Assembly (NCBI RefSeq): GCF_013402795.1
Contig: NZ_CP058595.1
Location: 3,512,001 to 3,576,000 of the forward strand
DNA: 64,000 nucleotides
Direction of reading: 5' to 3'
DNA from: Costertonia aggregata
GTDB taxonomy: Bacteria; Bacteroidota; Bacteroidia; Flavobacteriales; Flavobacteriaceae
This document shows, piece after piece, positions 7,768 to 16,807 of the stretch (its first letter is position 1; every line of letters starts with the position of its first letter). The notes beneath the pieces were generated by a model. That model made no database searches. It was not told the DNA's origin and saw only the letters and a list, made by a program, of their open reading frames with translations. The position numbers and the translations under genes are program-made.

Positions 7768-10161
7768 ATGAAAACCGTGAAGAAAATAGGTAAGGTGCTT
7801 TTGGTTCTGTTTTTATTGTTGATAGTTGCAGGTGTTTTTTTTGTTTATCATATGAAACCTGAGTATGATGGGGAAAAGCGATTAGTGAATCTTTCCCAAG
7901 AGGTAAAAGTGTATTACGATACCTATGGGATTCCCCATATTTATGGGGAAAATGAAATCGACGCTTTTCGTGCCCTGGGGTATGTACATGCACAGGACAG
8001 GCTATGGCAAATGGAATTATTACGTAGAATTGCGAGCGGTGGACTCTCCGAGGTTTTTGGACCCGACTTGATCGGTACCGATAAGTTTTTCCTGTCCATT
8101 GGAATAGATGAAGCGTCTGAAAAGACCGTCTCCGACCTTGACATGGACAGTGAAGCTATACAGCTGTCCATCGCTTATTTGGACGGTATCAATCAATTTA
8201 TAAAAGATGGGCCAACACCACTTGAATTCTATTTGACGGGAATCAAAAAAACAGATTTCTCGTTGAAAGATATATTCAATACTGCGGGCTACATGGCCTT
8301 CAGTTTCGCCATGGCCCATAAGACCGACCCCTTTTTGACCAATGTAAAAGATAAATTGGGAGTTGATTATTTGGCGGATTTAGAGATAGTGTCCAATGTG
8401 AATACGGAATGGATCAAAAACTATAAAAAACCAAAAAAAGATTCAATCGGTAACAACATAACGGCAATGGTTACCGAGGCCTTGGGTAAATTAAACATAC
8501 CGTTGTTCGAGGGAAGCAACAGTTGGGCCATAGCACCGGAAAAGACCAAAAACGGAAAAGTGATCTTTGCCAATGACCCTCATATTGGTTTTGCCCAACC
8601 GTCCGTTTGGTATGAAGCGCATTTAGAGACTCCAACATATTCCAAATACGGATATCACATTGCCGGGGTTCCCTTCCCACTTTTGGGGCATAATAGAGAA
8701 TTGGCCTACGGTCTAACAATGTTCGAAAACGATGATGTTGATTTTTATTACGAAGAAATACATCCATCCAATGAAAATCAATATAGAACCAAAAACGGAT
8801 GGGCGACATTTGAAACAGTCAATAAAACCATAAAGGTTAAAGATTCCGGTGATATTTCGTTCTCCTACAAGAAATCAAAGCACGGGCCTATTTTGAACGG
8901 AATTGCAGATCAGATAAAAGGTGACAGGCCTATTGCTATGTCCTGGATCTACACACAAATGGAAAATACCATTATAGATGCGTTTTATGAGATGGCCCAT
9001 GCTCAAAACCTGAACCAGTTTACATCAGGATTGCCCAAAATACATGCCCCGGGACTTAATATTATGTATGGAGACGCACAAGGCAACGTAGCATGGTTCG
9101 CAACCGCCAAGTTATACAGTATTCCGGATAGTATCCATACGAAATTTGTTTACGAACCAACTGAAGGTCTGGAAATCAATAAACAATATTTGGATTTCCC
9201 CAAAAATCCCCAAGCGATAAATCCACCATGGCATTATGTGTATTCAGCGAACAATCAACCGGATTCTATTGCAGGTATGCTGTATCCGGGATATTATTTA
9301 CCCGAGAATAGGGCAAAACGTATAGTAGCGTTGTTAGAACCCAAGAATGATTGGGACCTAGAGGCCACTTCAAATATGATTACCGATGTGACTTCTACGG
9401 TCAATACGTTGGTCGTTAAAGATTTAATAAAAGAGATAGATGTCAAGAAGCTTACCGATGATCAAATTCAGCTTTTAGACAGGTTAAATATATGGCAAGG
9501 GGATTATCCTTTGGAAAGTACCGAAGCCACGTTCTATACACGTTGGATTTATTATTTCTTGGAAAGCACTTTTAAAGATGAGTTAGGGCAAGAAATGTTC
9601 GATGCGTTTTTAAATACCCATTTGCACAAGCGGCTCATTGCCCCAATGGCAAAAAAGAACCATTCAATTTGGTATGATAATGTAGAAACCAAAGACAAAG
9701 TTGAAACTAAAAAAACGATTGTTCACAATGCTTTTGTTCAAAGTATTACCTCTTTGGAAAAAGATTTGGGAACAGAAACAACACAATGGACATGGGATAA
9801 AGTACATACTTTGGAACACGGCCATCCCATAGGTCAAGTAGATGCTTTGCGTTCTTTTTTTAATGTGGGGCCTTTTCCCGTAGTGGGTACAAGGGAAGTT
9901 ATAAACAACATGGCATTTGGGTATGGCGATTCGGGAAGCTATAATGTAGCATCCGGACCATCTACCCGCAGGATAATCGATTTTTCGGACGTGGAAAATA
10001 GTATCAGCATTCTACCTACGGGACAATCGGGAAATCCATTTAGCAAGCACTACAAAGACCAAGCAGAAATGTTCATTAATGGCAAGTTTAGAAAAATGAT
10101 GATGAATAAAGAGGAGATTCATAAAAACGCTGAGTATGTTTTGGTTCTAACCAATCATTAA
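7768..10161 (+). CDS. Penicillin acylase family protein (Ntn-hydrolase)
   Basis: This is a large N-terminal-nucleophile hydrolase of the penicillin G acylase / acyl-homoserine-lactone acylase / cephalosporin acylase family. An N-terminal hydrophobic segment (about residues 10-28) gives export or anchoring. The alpha-chain motif YGIPHIYGENEIDAFRALGY is followed by HAQDRLWQMELLRR. The autoprocessing site is EG/SNSWAI, which puts the predicted catalytic Ser at about residue 250 as the new N-terminus of the beta chain. The beta-chain signature AFGYGDSGSYNVASGPSTR is near the C-terminus. It cleaves an amide bond in an unknown substrate. The gene is monocistronic, lying between a terminator and the start of the next operon. 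Confidence 0.9.
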   Translation: MKTVKKIGKVLLVLFLLLIVAGVFFVYHMKPEYDGEKRLVNLSQEVKVYYDTYGIPHIYGENEIDAFRALGYVHAQDRLWQMELLRRIASGGLSEVFGPDLIGTDKFFLSIGIDEASEKTVSDLDMDSEAIQLSIAYLDGINQFIKDGPTPLEFYLTGIKKTDFSLKDIFNTAGYMAFSFAMAHKTDPFLTNVKDKLGVDYLADLEIVSNVNTEWIKNYKKPKKDSIGNNITAMVTEALGKLNIPLFEGSNSWAIAPEKTKNGKVIFANDPHIGFAQPSVWYEAHLETPTYSKYGYHIAGVPFPLLGHNRELAYGLTMFENDDVDFYYEEIHPSNENQYRTKNGWATFETVNKTIKVKDSGDISFSYKKSKHGPILNGIADQIKGDRPIAMSWIYTQMENTIIDAFYEMAHAQNLNQFTSGLPKIHAPGLNIMYGDAQGNVAWFATAKLYSIPDSIHTKFVYEPTEGLEINKQYLDFPKNPQAINPPWHYVYSANNQPDSIAGMLYPGYYLPENRAKRIVALLEPKNDWDLEATSNMITDVTSTVNTLVVKDLIKEIDVKKLTDDQIQLLDRLNIWQGDYPLESTEATFYTRWIYYFLESTFKDELGQEMFDAFLNTHLHKRLIAPMAKKNHSIWYDNVETKDKVETKKTIVHNAFVQSITSLEKDLGTETTQWTWDKVHTLEHGHPIGQVDALRSFFNVGPFPVVGTREVINNMAFGYGDSGSYNVASGPSTRRIIDFSDVENSISILPTGQSGNPFSKHYKDQAEMFINGKFRKMMMNKEEIHKNAEYVLVLTNH

Positions 10162-10227
10162 TCGTGTGATTTAAGTGCAAACTATTTTAAGATTGAATAG
10201 AATCTGTTTAACAAAATTTTATGAGAT

Positions 10228-11052
10228 TTGGATTTTATAAAGGCTAATTTTAAATTCTATACCAAACTACAAGTGAAACTATTGAAAATCGTACGCATAC
10301 AACCTTATAGAATTTGCCTCGTTTTAATTATTACAACATTAGTATGTCCATTATTTGGTAAGGCTCAGGATAATACTGTCTCAAATAAAAAATTATATAC
10401 TATATTCGATGATGTTACAGGTAGCGAGAATACAGCTCTGTACAATGGAATTTTGTTTATCGATGAATATAAAGTAATTAACGATAAACACAGGTTTTGG
10501 AGTTCTCCAGATTTTATTATTGGAGAAATAAAATACGATAATCAGATGTTCTTTGAACAACGATTGAAATATGATCTTTTCGAAGATGAAGTTTTAACGA
10601 GTCCAGAAAACACATCTTCCGCTTTATTGCTACAACTCAGAAAGAGTAAAGTAGACCAATTTGTTTTAGAGGGACATAAGTTTTTAAGGATTCATGGAGA
10701 TAGTGGGACAAAACGTATAGATTTAGGTTTTTGCGAACTTCTCGCCGAAGAGAATTCTATATTTTTATTGAAAAAAATAAGAAAATACAAATCTGAAAAA
10801 AAGAATACGGAATTTCGATATAACGAATTTTATGAAAGTGAAGATTACTACATAAAACAAAATGAAAATATATACCCTGTCAACACTAAAAAAGAGTGGA
10901 TATTATCGTTTTCAAATAGCAAAAAATTAATAAAGAATTTCTTTAAAGATTATTACAGGTTAAGAAAAATCAATAAAGATTCATTTACAAAATTAATCTT
11001 TGATCAAATAACTTCTCAACCATCTACAGAAATGTCTTTAAAAGAATTATGA
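10228..11052 (+). CDS. Secreted protein of unknown function, first gene of a TonB-receptor operon
   Basis: I do not recognise this 274-residue protein. A hydrophobic stretch ending PLFGKAQD (about residues 32-50) looks like a signal peptide preceded by an unusually long N-terminal tail. The TTG at 10228 opens the frame, but a GTG near 10273 (VKLLKIVRI) would give a normal signal peptide and is a good alternative start. The mature part is rich in Lys, Glu, Tyr and Phe with no Cys-pair or catalytic motif. The stop overlaps the ATG of the TonB receptor (ATGA), so its product probably acts with that receptor in the periplasm. The gene is AT-rich like the rest of the operon. Confidence 0.7.
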   Translation: MDFIKANFKFYTKLQVKLLKIVRIQPYRICLVLIITTLVCPLFGKAQDNTVSNKKLYTIFDDVTGSENTALYNGILFIDEYKVINDKHRFWSSPDFIIGEIKYDNQMFFEQRLKYDLFEDEVLTSPENTSSALLLQLRKSKVDQFVLEGHKFLRIHGDSGTKRIDLGFCELLAEENSIFLLKKIRKYKSEKKNTEFRYNEFYESEDYYIKQNENIYPVNTKKEWILSFSNSKKLIKNFFKDYYRLRKINKDSFTKLIFDQITSQPSTEMSLKEL

Positions 11053-13817
11053 AAATAAAATTAGCCACCCTTATTTCGATTCTTTTTTGTAATCTTTTAA
11101 TTTCTCAGGAAGTAGAAGAAAAATTATCCATTTCATTCGATAATATTTCCAAGCCTGATTTATTAAAAAAATTAGAAAATAAAACCAACTATAGTTTTTT
11201 TTACAATAGTGATTGGTTTGAAAAAGATTCAATTTCTGGAAACTATCAAGATATTCAAATAGATGAGCTTCTTGATACCATCTTTTCAACAACCAATATA
11301 AATTATTTCCTTTTTGAAGGAAATAAAGTTATACTAACTAACAACAATATAATTTATGATGAATTTCCCGAGCGCTTTTTCGGGATTGACAATAATGATA
11401 CCAATAAAATAAAAAAGACTTACAGAAAGATTGCCCCAATTTTCTATGAGGAATCAAAATCTAAAGTTTCTCAAGATAGTAGAATTTACAGAGTAGGGAA
11501 ACAAAATAAAAAAAATAACCAAAGCTTTTTCTCGTTGTCCGGCTATATAACCAAAGATGGATTAGCAGAACCAATAGACGGGCTGTCAATAAGAGTTAAA
11601 GGTGAAAATAAAGGAACAATAACCGATTTAAACGGTTTTTATGAAATTAAGCTTAAGCCCGGACTAAACACCCTTGAAATGAGGGCTTTAGGTATCGAAA
11701 AATCAGAAAAAAAAGTTGTAATTTATAATGATGGTATACTTAATTTTAAGCTCAATGAAAGTCTTGAACAGCTAGATGAGGTAACTGTAAGTGCTGATAT
11801 ATTTGGCGATGTTGAAGAAGTTATATCAGGAACCGAACAAATAGATATTGAGGAGTCTAAAAATATTCCCTTGGTATTAGGGGAAAGAGATGTGTTGAAG
11901 GTGGCAACAGCTTTACCTGGTATTACAACAGCAGGAGAAGGTGCTGCTGGATTTAATGTAAGGGGAGGGAGAACTGATCAAAATCTAATATTATTTGATA
12001 ATGCGGTTTTATATAGTCCGCAACATTTTTTTGGTATTTTTTCTGCTCTTAATCCATTCGCTATTGGTGAGTTCAATATTTATAAAGGTAATATACCTGC
12101 AGAATACGGGGGCAGACTTTCCTCTGTATTCGAGATTAAATCAAAAAATGGGAATACATCAAAATTCTCAGGAGAAGCATCTATAGGTCCCGTCACAAGT
12201 AATTTAGTTTTAGAGATTCCCGTAGTCAAAGATAAATCTTCGCTTTTGTTGGGTGGGAGAGGTGCATATGCAAATTGGATTTTGAGATCTATTGATGAGG
12301 AATCATTAAATAATAGTCAAGCTTCGTTTTACGATTTTATGGCTAGCTATAGCCATACTTTTAATGATAAAAACAATATAAAGGCCACTGCATATTTAAG
12401 CAGGGATGATTTTAGTATCACCTCTGATTCTCTTTTTATCTATTCAAATAAACTAATATCGTTAAATTGGAATCACAAGATTAATGAGAAAAATACGGCA
12501 AGTTTTACATTGTCTAATAGTGAATATGATTTTAATATTGAGTTTGATAGAGGTGAGAATGATGATTTTAATTTAAACTATACAATTAATGAAACAGGTT
12601 TAAAAATGAAGTTCAATTACTTACATAGCTCTAAATTGAGATTTGACTATGGGATTGAAGGCAAATTATATGATGTAAAACCAGGTAGTATTGAAGGTTT
12701 GAGTCAGACATCCATAATTGAACCTTTAACTATTGAGAAAGAAAGGGGACTTGAGTCCGCAGGGTTTGTTTCTGGTAGGTATGATATAAATAAAAAATTG
12801 TCAGTTGATGCAGGTTTACGATATTCGTTTTATGCAGCCTTGGGAGAAGGGTCTGAAAGACTTTATTCAGCTGGAAGCCCTAGAAATGAAGGAACGGTCG
12901 TTGATACTTTGTTATATGACAACAATGAGATAATTGAAGCCTACGGCGGTCCGGAATTTAGATTGGCCGCTAGATATTTAATTAATCCTGATTTATCTAT
13001 TAAAGCTAGTTATGGTAATACAATTCAATACATTCATAGATTGACTAATAATACCACGGTTTCGCCTATAGACACATGGAAATTGTCAGATGGAAATATT
13101 AAACCGCAAAGAGGCAGACAATTTTCCCTTGGTGCCTTCAAGAATTTTGATTCAGGATTATATGAAATAAGTTTAGAGGGCTTCTATAAAAACAGTGATG
13201 ATATCCTCGACTTTAAAACAGGTGCAGATTTGTTGTTAAACGAAAACATAGAGACCGAGGTCATACAAGGAGAAGGTAAATCGTATGGATTAGAATTTTT
13301 GATAAGGAAAAACAAAGGAAAGCTAAACGGTTGGCTAGGTTATACTTACTCAAGATCCTTTATAAAATTCGACAGTCCATTTTCCGAAGAGAGGATAAAT
13401 AATGGGGAGTTTTTCCCTTCTAATTTTGATAGGCCACATGATATAAGTTTGGTGACCAACTACAAATTTACCCGTAGGTTCAGTCTTTCTGCGAACTTCG
13501 TATACCAAACGGGAAGGCCGGTTACGGTTCCAGTAGGTACATTCAACTTTAATAACGCCGAGTTTTCGGTTTTCAGTGATAGAAACAGTTTTAGAATTCC
13601 TGATTTTTATAGGATGGATTTTGGTTTTAACATCGAAGGGAACCATAAGCGTAAGAAATTTGCACATAGCTTTTGGACTATATCTATTTATAACGTGCTC
13701 GGACGTAACAATCCATTTTCTGTTTTCTTCTTAACGGAAAATGGAGAAGTAAAAGCCGTTCAAAGTTCAATTTTTTCAATACCGGTACCATCAATCACGT
13801 ATAACTTTAAGTTTTGA
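11049..13817 (+). CDS. TonB-dependent outer-membrane receptor with STN and carboxypeptidase-like domains
   Basis: This is a 922-residue energy-coupled outer-membrane transporter. In order it has a signal peptide (residues 1-19); an STN-like domain (about 25-80, LSISFDNISKPDLLKKLENK), which in relatives signals to an anti-sigma factor; a carboxypeptidase-like beta-sandwich (about 165-245, LSGYITKDGLAEPIDGLSI); a plug (FNVRGGRTDQNLILFDNAVL, then NIPAEYGGRLSSVFEIK); and a 22-strand-type barrel ending in Phe (SITYNFKF). It has no SusD partner. The neighbour is a DUF4249 lipoprotein, a common pairing in Bacteroidota of unknown substrate. No sigma/anti-sigma pair lies nearby despite the STN domain. 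Confidence 0.92.
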   Translation: MKIKLATLISILFCNLLISQEVEEKLSISFDNISKPDLLKKLENKTNYSFFYNSDWFEKDSISGNYQDIQIDELLDTIFSTTNINYFLFEGNKVILTNNNIIYDEFPERFFGIDNNDTNKIKKTYRKIAPIFYEESKSKVSQDSRIYRVGKQNKKNNQSFFSLSGYITKDGLAEPIDGLSIRVKGENKGTITDLNGFYEIKLKPGLNTLEMRALGIEKSEKKVVIYNDGILNFKLNESLEQLDEVTVSADIFGDVEEVISGTEQIDIEESKNIPLVLGERDVLKVATALPGITTAGEGAAGFNVRGGRTDQNLILFDNAVLYSPQHFFGIFSALNPFAIGEFNIYKGNIPAEYGGRLSSVFEIKSKNGNTSKFSGEASIGPVTSNLVLEIPVVKDKSSLLLGGRGAYANWILRSIDEESLNNSQASFYDFMASYSHTFNDKNNIKATAYLSRDDFSITSDSLFIYSNKLISLNWNHKINEKNTASFTLSNSEYDFNIEFDRGENDDFNLNYTINETGLKMKFNYLHSSKLRFDYGIEGKLYDVKPGSIEGLSQTSIIEPLTIEKERGLESAGFVSGRYDINKKLSVDAGLRYSFYAALGEGSERLYSAGSPRNEGTVVDTLLYDNNEIIEAYGGPEFRLAARYLINPDLSIKASYGNTIQYIHRLTNNTTVSPIDTWKLSDGNIKPQRGRQFSLGAFKNFDSGLYEISLEGFYKNSDDILDFKTGADLLLNENIETEVIQGEGKSYGLEFLIRKNKGKLNGWLGYTYSRSFIKFDSPFSEERINNGEFFPSNFDRPHDISLVTNYKFTRRFSLSANFVYQTGRPVTVPVGTFNFNNAEFSVFSDRNSFRIPDFYRMDFGFNIEGNHKRKKFAHSFWTISIYNVLGRNNPFSVFFLTENGEVKAVQSSIFSIPVPSITYNFKF

Positions 13818-13820
13818 TAG

Positions 13821-14987
13821 ATGAAGAGATTGTTTAGAGTTTTTGGGAACACAGTTTTAGCAATAATGTTTTTTTTGAATATTACTTGTACTGAGCCTTT
13901 TGAATTTGAGCCAGAGGATTTCGAGAATATTTTAGTCGTTGAGGGTAATATAACCGATGAATTTTCCACTAAAGAAATAACACTTTCTAGAACATTTGAC
14001 TCCGATGAAACACAAAGGCCTGAAAATGGTGCACAGGTTACCGTAGAGGACGACATAGGTAACGTATTTAATTTTCAAGAGCAAGGTACTACAGGAAAAT
14101 ATCTGTCTCAGATAGATTTTGAACCACTACCTGATAGAACCTATATTCTACGTATCACAACCTCGTCCGGTAACTCGTACTCATCCGCTGCAGTCTCACT
14201 ACCTCCCAAAGCTGAGATACAAGATTTGAAAGCGGTAAAAACTACTCAAGACGGTGTCGAAGGTGTTTCAATTTTGGTAAGTAGTCAGGGTGTCGATGGT
14301 ATGTCAGGTTTTTATCGGTATACTTACGAAGAAACGTATAGAATTGTTTCTTTTTTCAATCCTACCAAAGAATTGGTTGTTGTTTCTGAAGACCCGCCAG
14401 AATTGGAATTGGTAGACAAAACAAGGGAGGAAAGGATATGCTATAAGACAGTCGCATCTAATGCTGTATTTACTGCTAATTCTGATAGTTTTGGAGCAAA
14501 TAGCGTTGATAACTTTCAATTAAGATTCATAGAAAGACTAGATAGGATTGTGACAAGCAGATATAGTATTCTGGTAAGACAATTTTCACAATCAAGAGAA
14601 GCCAATACATTTTATGAAAATTTAAAAGAGTTTTCGAGTCTAGAGAATTTATTCTCTCAAACCCAACCCGGATTTATAACTGGTAATGTTAGTTCGGATG
14701 ATAATCCTAATGAAAAAGTTTTGGGTTTCTTCGAGACGACAAGAGTTTCATCAAGAAGGATTTTTTTTAGTTTTAGTGATATTTTTGGAAATGGAGTAAG
14801 ATTTTTACCGGATTGTGAAATCATTGAGCCTTCACCAACAGGCATTGATTTATTTCGTGTCATTAAAAACGGAACTTTCAAGTATGTATCAGAAACGGTA
14901 GGAGGTGCGCCTTTGGTAGCACCTACGGCATGTTCTGATTGTACAGTTTTAGGTAGTAATATCGTGCCGCTTTTTTGGGAAGATTAA
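13821..14987 (+). CDS. DUF4249 family lipoprotein
   Basis: This 388-residue predicted lipoprotein has a hydrophobic leader ending LNITC (lipobox, Cys near residue 24), followed by the DUF4249 start FEFEPEDFENILVVEG and the ITDEFSTKEITLSRTFDSDE block. Such proteins sit next to TonB receptors of this type and are presumed to work with them at the outer membrane. Their ligand is not known. It starts 3 bp after the receptor stop, which indicates one transcript. Two Cys near the C-terminus (CSDCTVLGSN) may form a disulfide. Confidence 0.85.
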   Translation: MKRLFRVFGNTVLAIMFFLNITCTEPFEFEPEDFENILVVEGNITDEFSTKEITLSRTFDSDETQRPENGAQVTVEDDIGNVFNFQEQGTTGKYLSQIDFEPLPDRTYILRITTSSGNSYSSAAVSLPPKAEIQDLKAVKTTQDGVEGVSILVSSQGVDGMSGFYRYTYEETYRIVSFFNPTKELVVVSEDPPELELVDKTREERICYKTVASNAVFTANSDSFGANSVDNFQLRFIERLDRIVTSRYSILVRQFSQSREANTFYENLKEFSSLENLFSQTQPGFITGNVSSDDNPNEKVLGFFETTRVSSRRIFFSFSDIFGNGVRFLPDCEIIEPSPTGIDLFRVIKNGTFKYVSETVGGAPLVAPTACSDCTVLGSNIVPLFWED

Positions 14988-14999
14988 AATAGCTTGCTT

Positions 15000-16775
15000 A
15001 TGAAGATGAATAGTATTTTACTTATGATCTGTTTATTTGTTCAAAATTTAGTTTTTGGGCAAAAGATGGATAATGCGAAAAACTTTTCTTATTTGGTAAA
15101 CACAATAGGGCAAGAAGAGGTATACGTTCATTTAAACACTTCCTTTTTTTTAGTAGGTGAGTATATGTATTACAGTATTTACACGAAAAAGGCCAGTAAT
15201 AATCGATTGAGTGATTTAAGCAAAGTGGCCTATATAGAACTTGTTGGCGAAAATGGTCTAAAAGTTTTTAAGCACAAGGTATTTTTAGTGGATGGTCTAG
15301 GTCAAGGTGATTTTTTTCTTCCTGTATCTGTACCGTCCGGTAATTATAAGCTTATTGGATATACCCAATGGATGACTAATTGGGGTATTGATTCTTTTTT
15401 TCAAACGGATGTTGTTGTTATAAATCCATACACTAACGATCAAAAAGCCCTTCTTCCAGATTCAGCAGTTTTGGACGGTTCTCTAGTTGCCAAAGAAAAT
15501 CCTAAGAATAGTAATCGGTTCAGTGACTTAAATATGGCTAATACCATAAAATTGGATATTGATTCTAAGCAATTTTCCAAACGAAAAAAAGTAGCTCTTA
15601 AATTAAGCACCAATGAACTAGATTTTTTGAATGGAAACTATTCAATTTCCGTTAGGAAAAAGGATAGTATTTTGCTTTTTGGTAAAACTAATCCGCACAA
15701 TGCTCAGCGTAAACGTTCGGAGAATAATGTTTTTAGAGAGGATATTAATTTGCCTGAGTTAAGGGGGGATTTAATTATAGGAAGATTGCTATCTAAAAGC
15801 GAAGAAGCGAATATCGAAAATAAGAAAATCTTATTCTCAATACCCGGTGAGGAATATATCTTTAAAGTTTTGACGACCAATGAATTTGGTAGGTTTTTGT
15901 TTTCTTTGGACAAACATCTTGTAAACAGTAATGCTATTTTTCAAGTTTTAGGTAGCAACAGTGAAAATTATGAGATTATTTTAGAAGATATTGACACTAT
16001 TGATTACGATAAAATCAAATTTTCTGATTTCCATTTGAAGCCTATCATGAAAGAACAAATCTTACAACGTAGCATACATAATCAAATTGAAAACGCTTAT
16101 TTTGAAATTAAGCCCGACACGGTTAAAATTAACGAAGAAAGATTACCTTTTTACGGTAATGCGGATATCGTATATAATTTAGACGATTATACTAGATTCA
16201 AGACCGTTAAGGAAACCTTTGTTGAAATTATCTCCAATGTTTGGATAACTTACGATAAAAACGGATCTCCCTTATTGTCCGTTAGAAGTTTACAACCCTT
16301 GGAAAATCAAACTGCCTACAAATCATTGGTAATTGTAGATGGTTTAGCATTGAAAGATATTCAACCTTTACTGGAATTTGATTCTAGAAAAATTGAATCA
16401 ATAAAAATAATAAGGGATAAATATGTTTTGGGTTCTCAGATTTTTCAAGGTATAGTCGATATCCAGACCTTGGAGAATGAATTTAATGAAAATCATAAAC
16501 CTGAATATTTTAACGAAATTACGTTGTCTAAACCATTAGTGCCTAAGAAGTACTTTAAACAATCATACGATAACAAACAAGCTGATGTTGAAAAAGGCAA
16601 TATTCCAGATTATCGGCATCAATTATTATGGCTTCCTAATTTTAAGTTCAATTCTAGTAAAGAAACAATAGAATTTTACACTTCTGATGTTACAGGTGAT
16701 TTTGAAATATGCATTGAAGGTTTTACCAAAAACGGCACCCCGGTATCTCTAAGAGAAATGATTACGGTAGAATAG
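15000..16775 (+). CDS. Large periplasmic/surface protein with MG2-like N-terminal domain
   Basis: This 591-residue exported protein has the signal peptide MKMNSILLMICLFVQNLVFGQ. The ATG at 15000 is preferred over a TTG six bases upstream. The N-terminal region (EEVYVHLNTSFFLVGEYMYY, then PSGNYKLIGYTQWM) resembles the macroglobulin-type (MG2) beta-sandwich found in Bacteroidota proteins encoded beside TonB receptors. The C-terminal part (LVIVDGLALKDIQPL, IESIKIIRDKYVLGSQIFQGIV) resembles a TonB plug-like fold without a barrel. It is the last gene of the four-gene operon beginning at 10228. Function is unknown. Placement suggests it handles or presents the substrate of the receptor. Confidence 0.7.
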   Translation: MKMNSILLMICLFVQNLVFGQKMDNAKNFSYLVNTIGQEEVYVHLNTSFFLVGEYMYYSIYTKKASNNRLSDLSKVAYIELVGENGLKVFKHKVFLVDGLGQGDFFLPVSVPSGNYKLIGYTQWMTNWGIDSFFQTDVVVINPYTNDQKALLPDSAVLDGSLVAKENPKNSNRFSDLNMANTIKLDIDSKQFSKRKKVALKLSTNELDFLNGNYSISVRKKDSILLFGKTNPHNAQRKRSENNVFREDINLPELRGDLIIGRLLSKSEEANIENKKILFSIPGEEYIFKVLTTNEFGRFLFSLDKHLVNSNAIFQVLGSNSENYEIILEDIDTIDYDKIKFSDFHLKPIMKEQILQRSIHNQIENAYFEIKPDTVKINEERLPFYGNADIVYNLDDYTRFKTVKETFVEIISNVWITYDKNGSPLLSVRSLQPLENQTAYKSLVIVDGLALKDIQPLLEFDSRKIESIKIIRDKYVLGSQIFQGIVDIQTLENEFNENHKPEYFNEITLSKPLVPKKYFKQSYDNKQADVEKGNIPDYRHQLLWLPNFKFNSSKETIEFYTSDVTGDFEICIEGFTKNGTPVSLREMITVE

Positions 16776-16807
16776 TATTTCCTTAAATTTGACCAAAACA
16801 ATAACCA

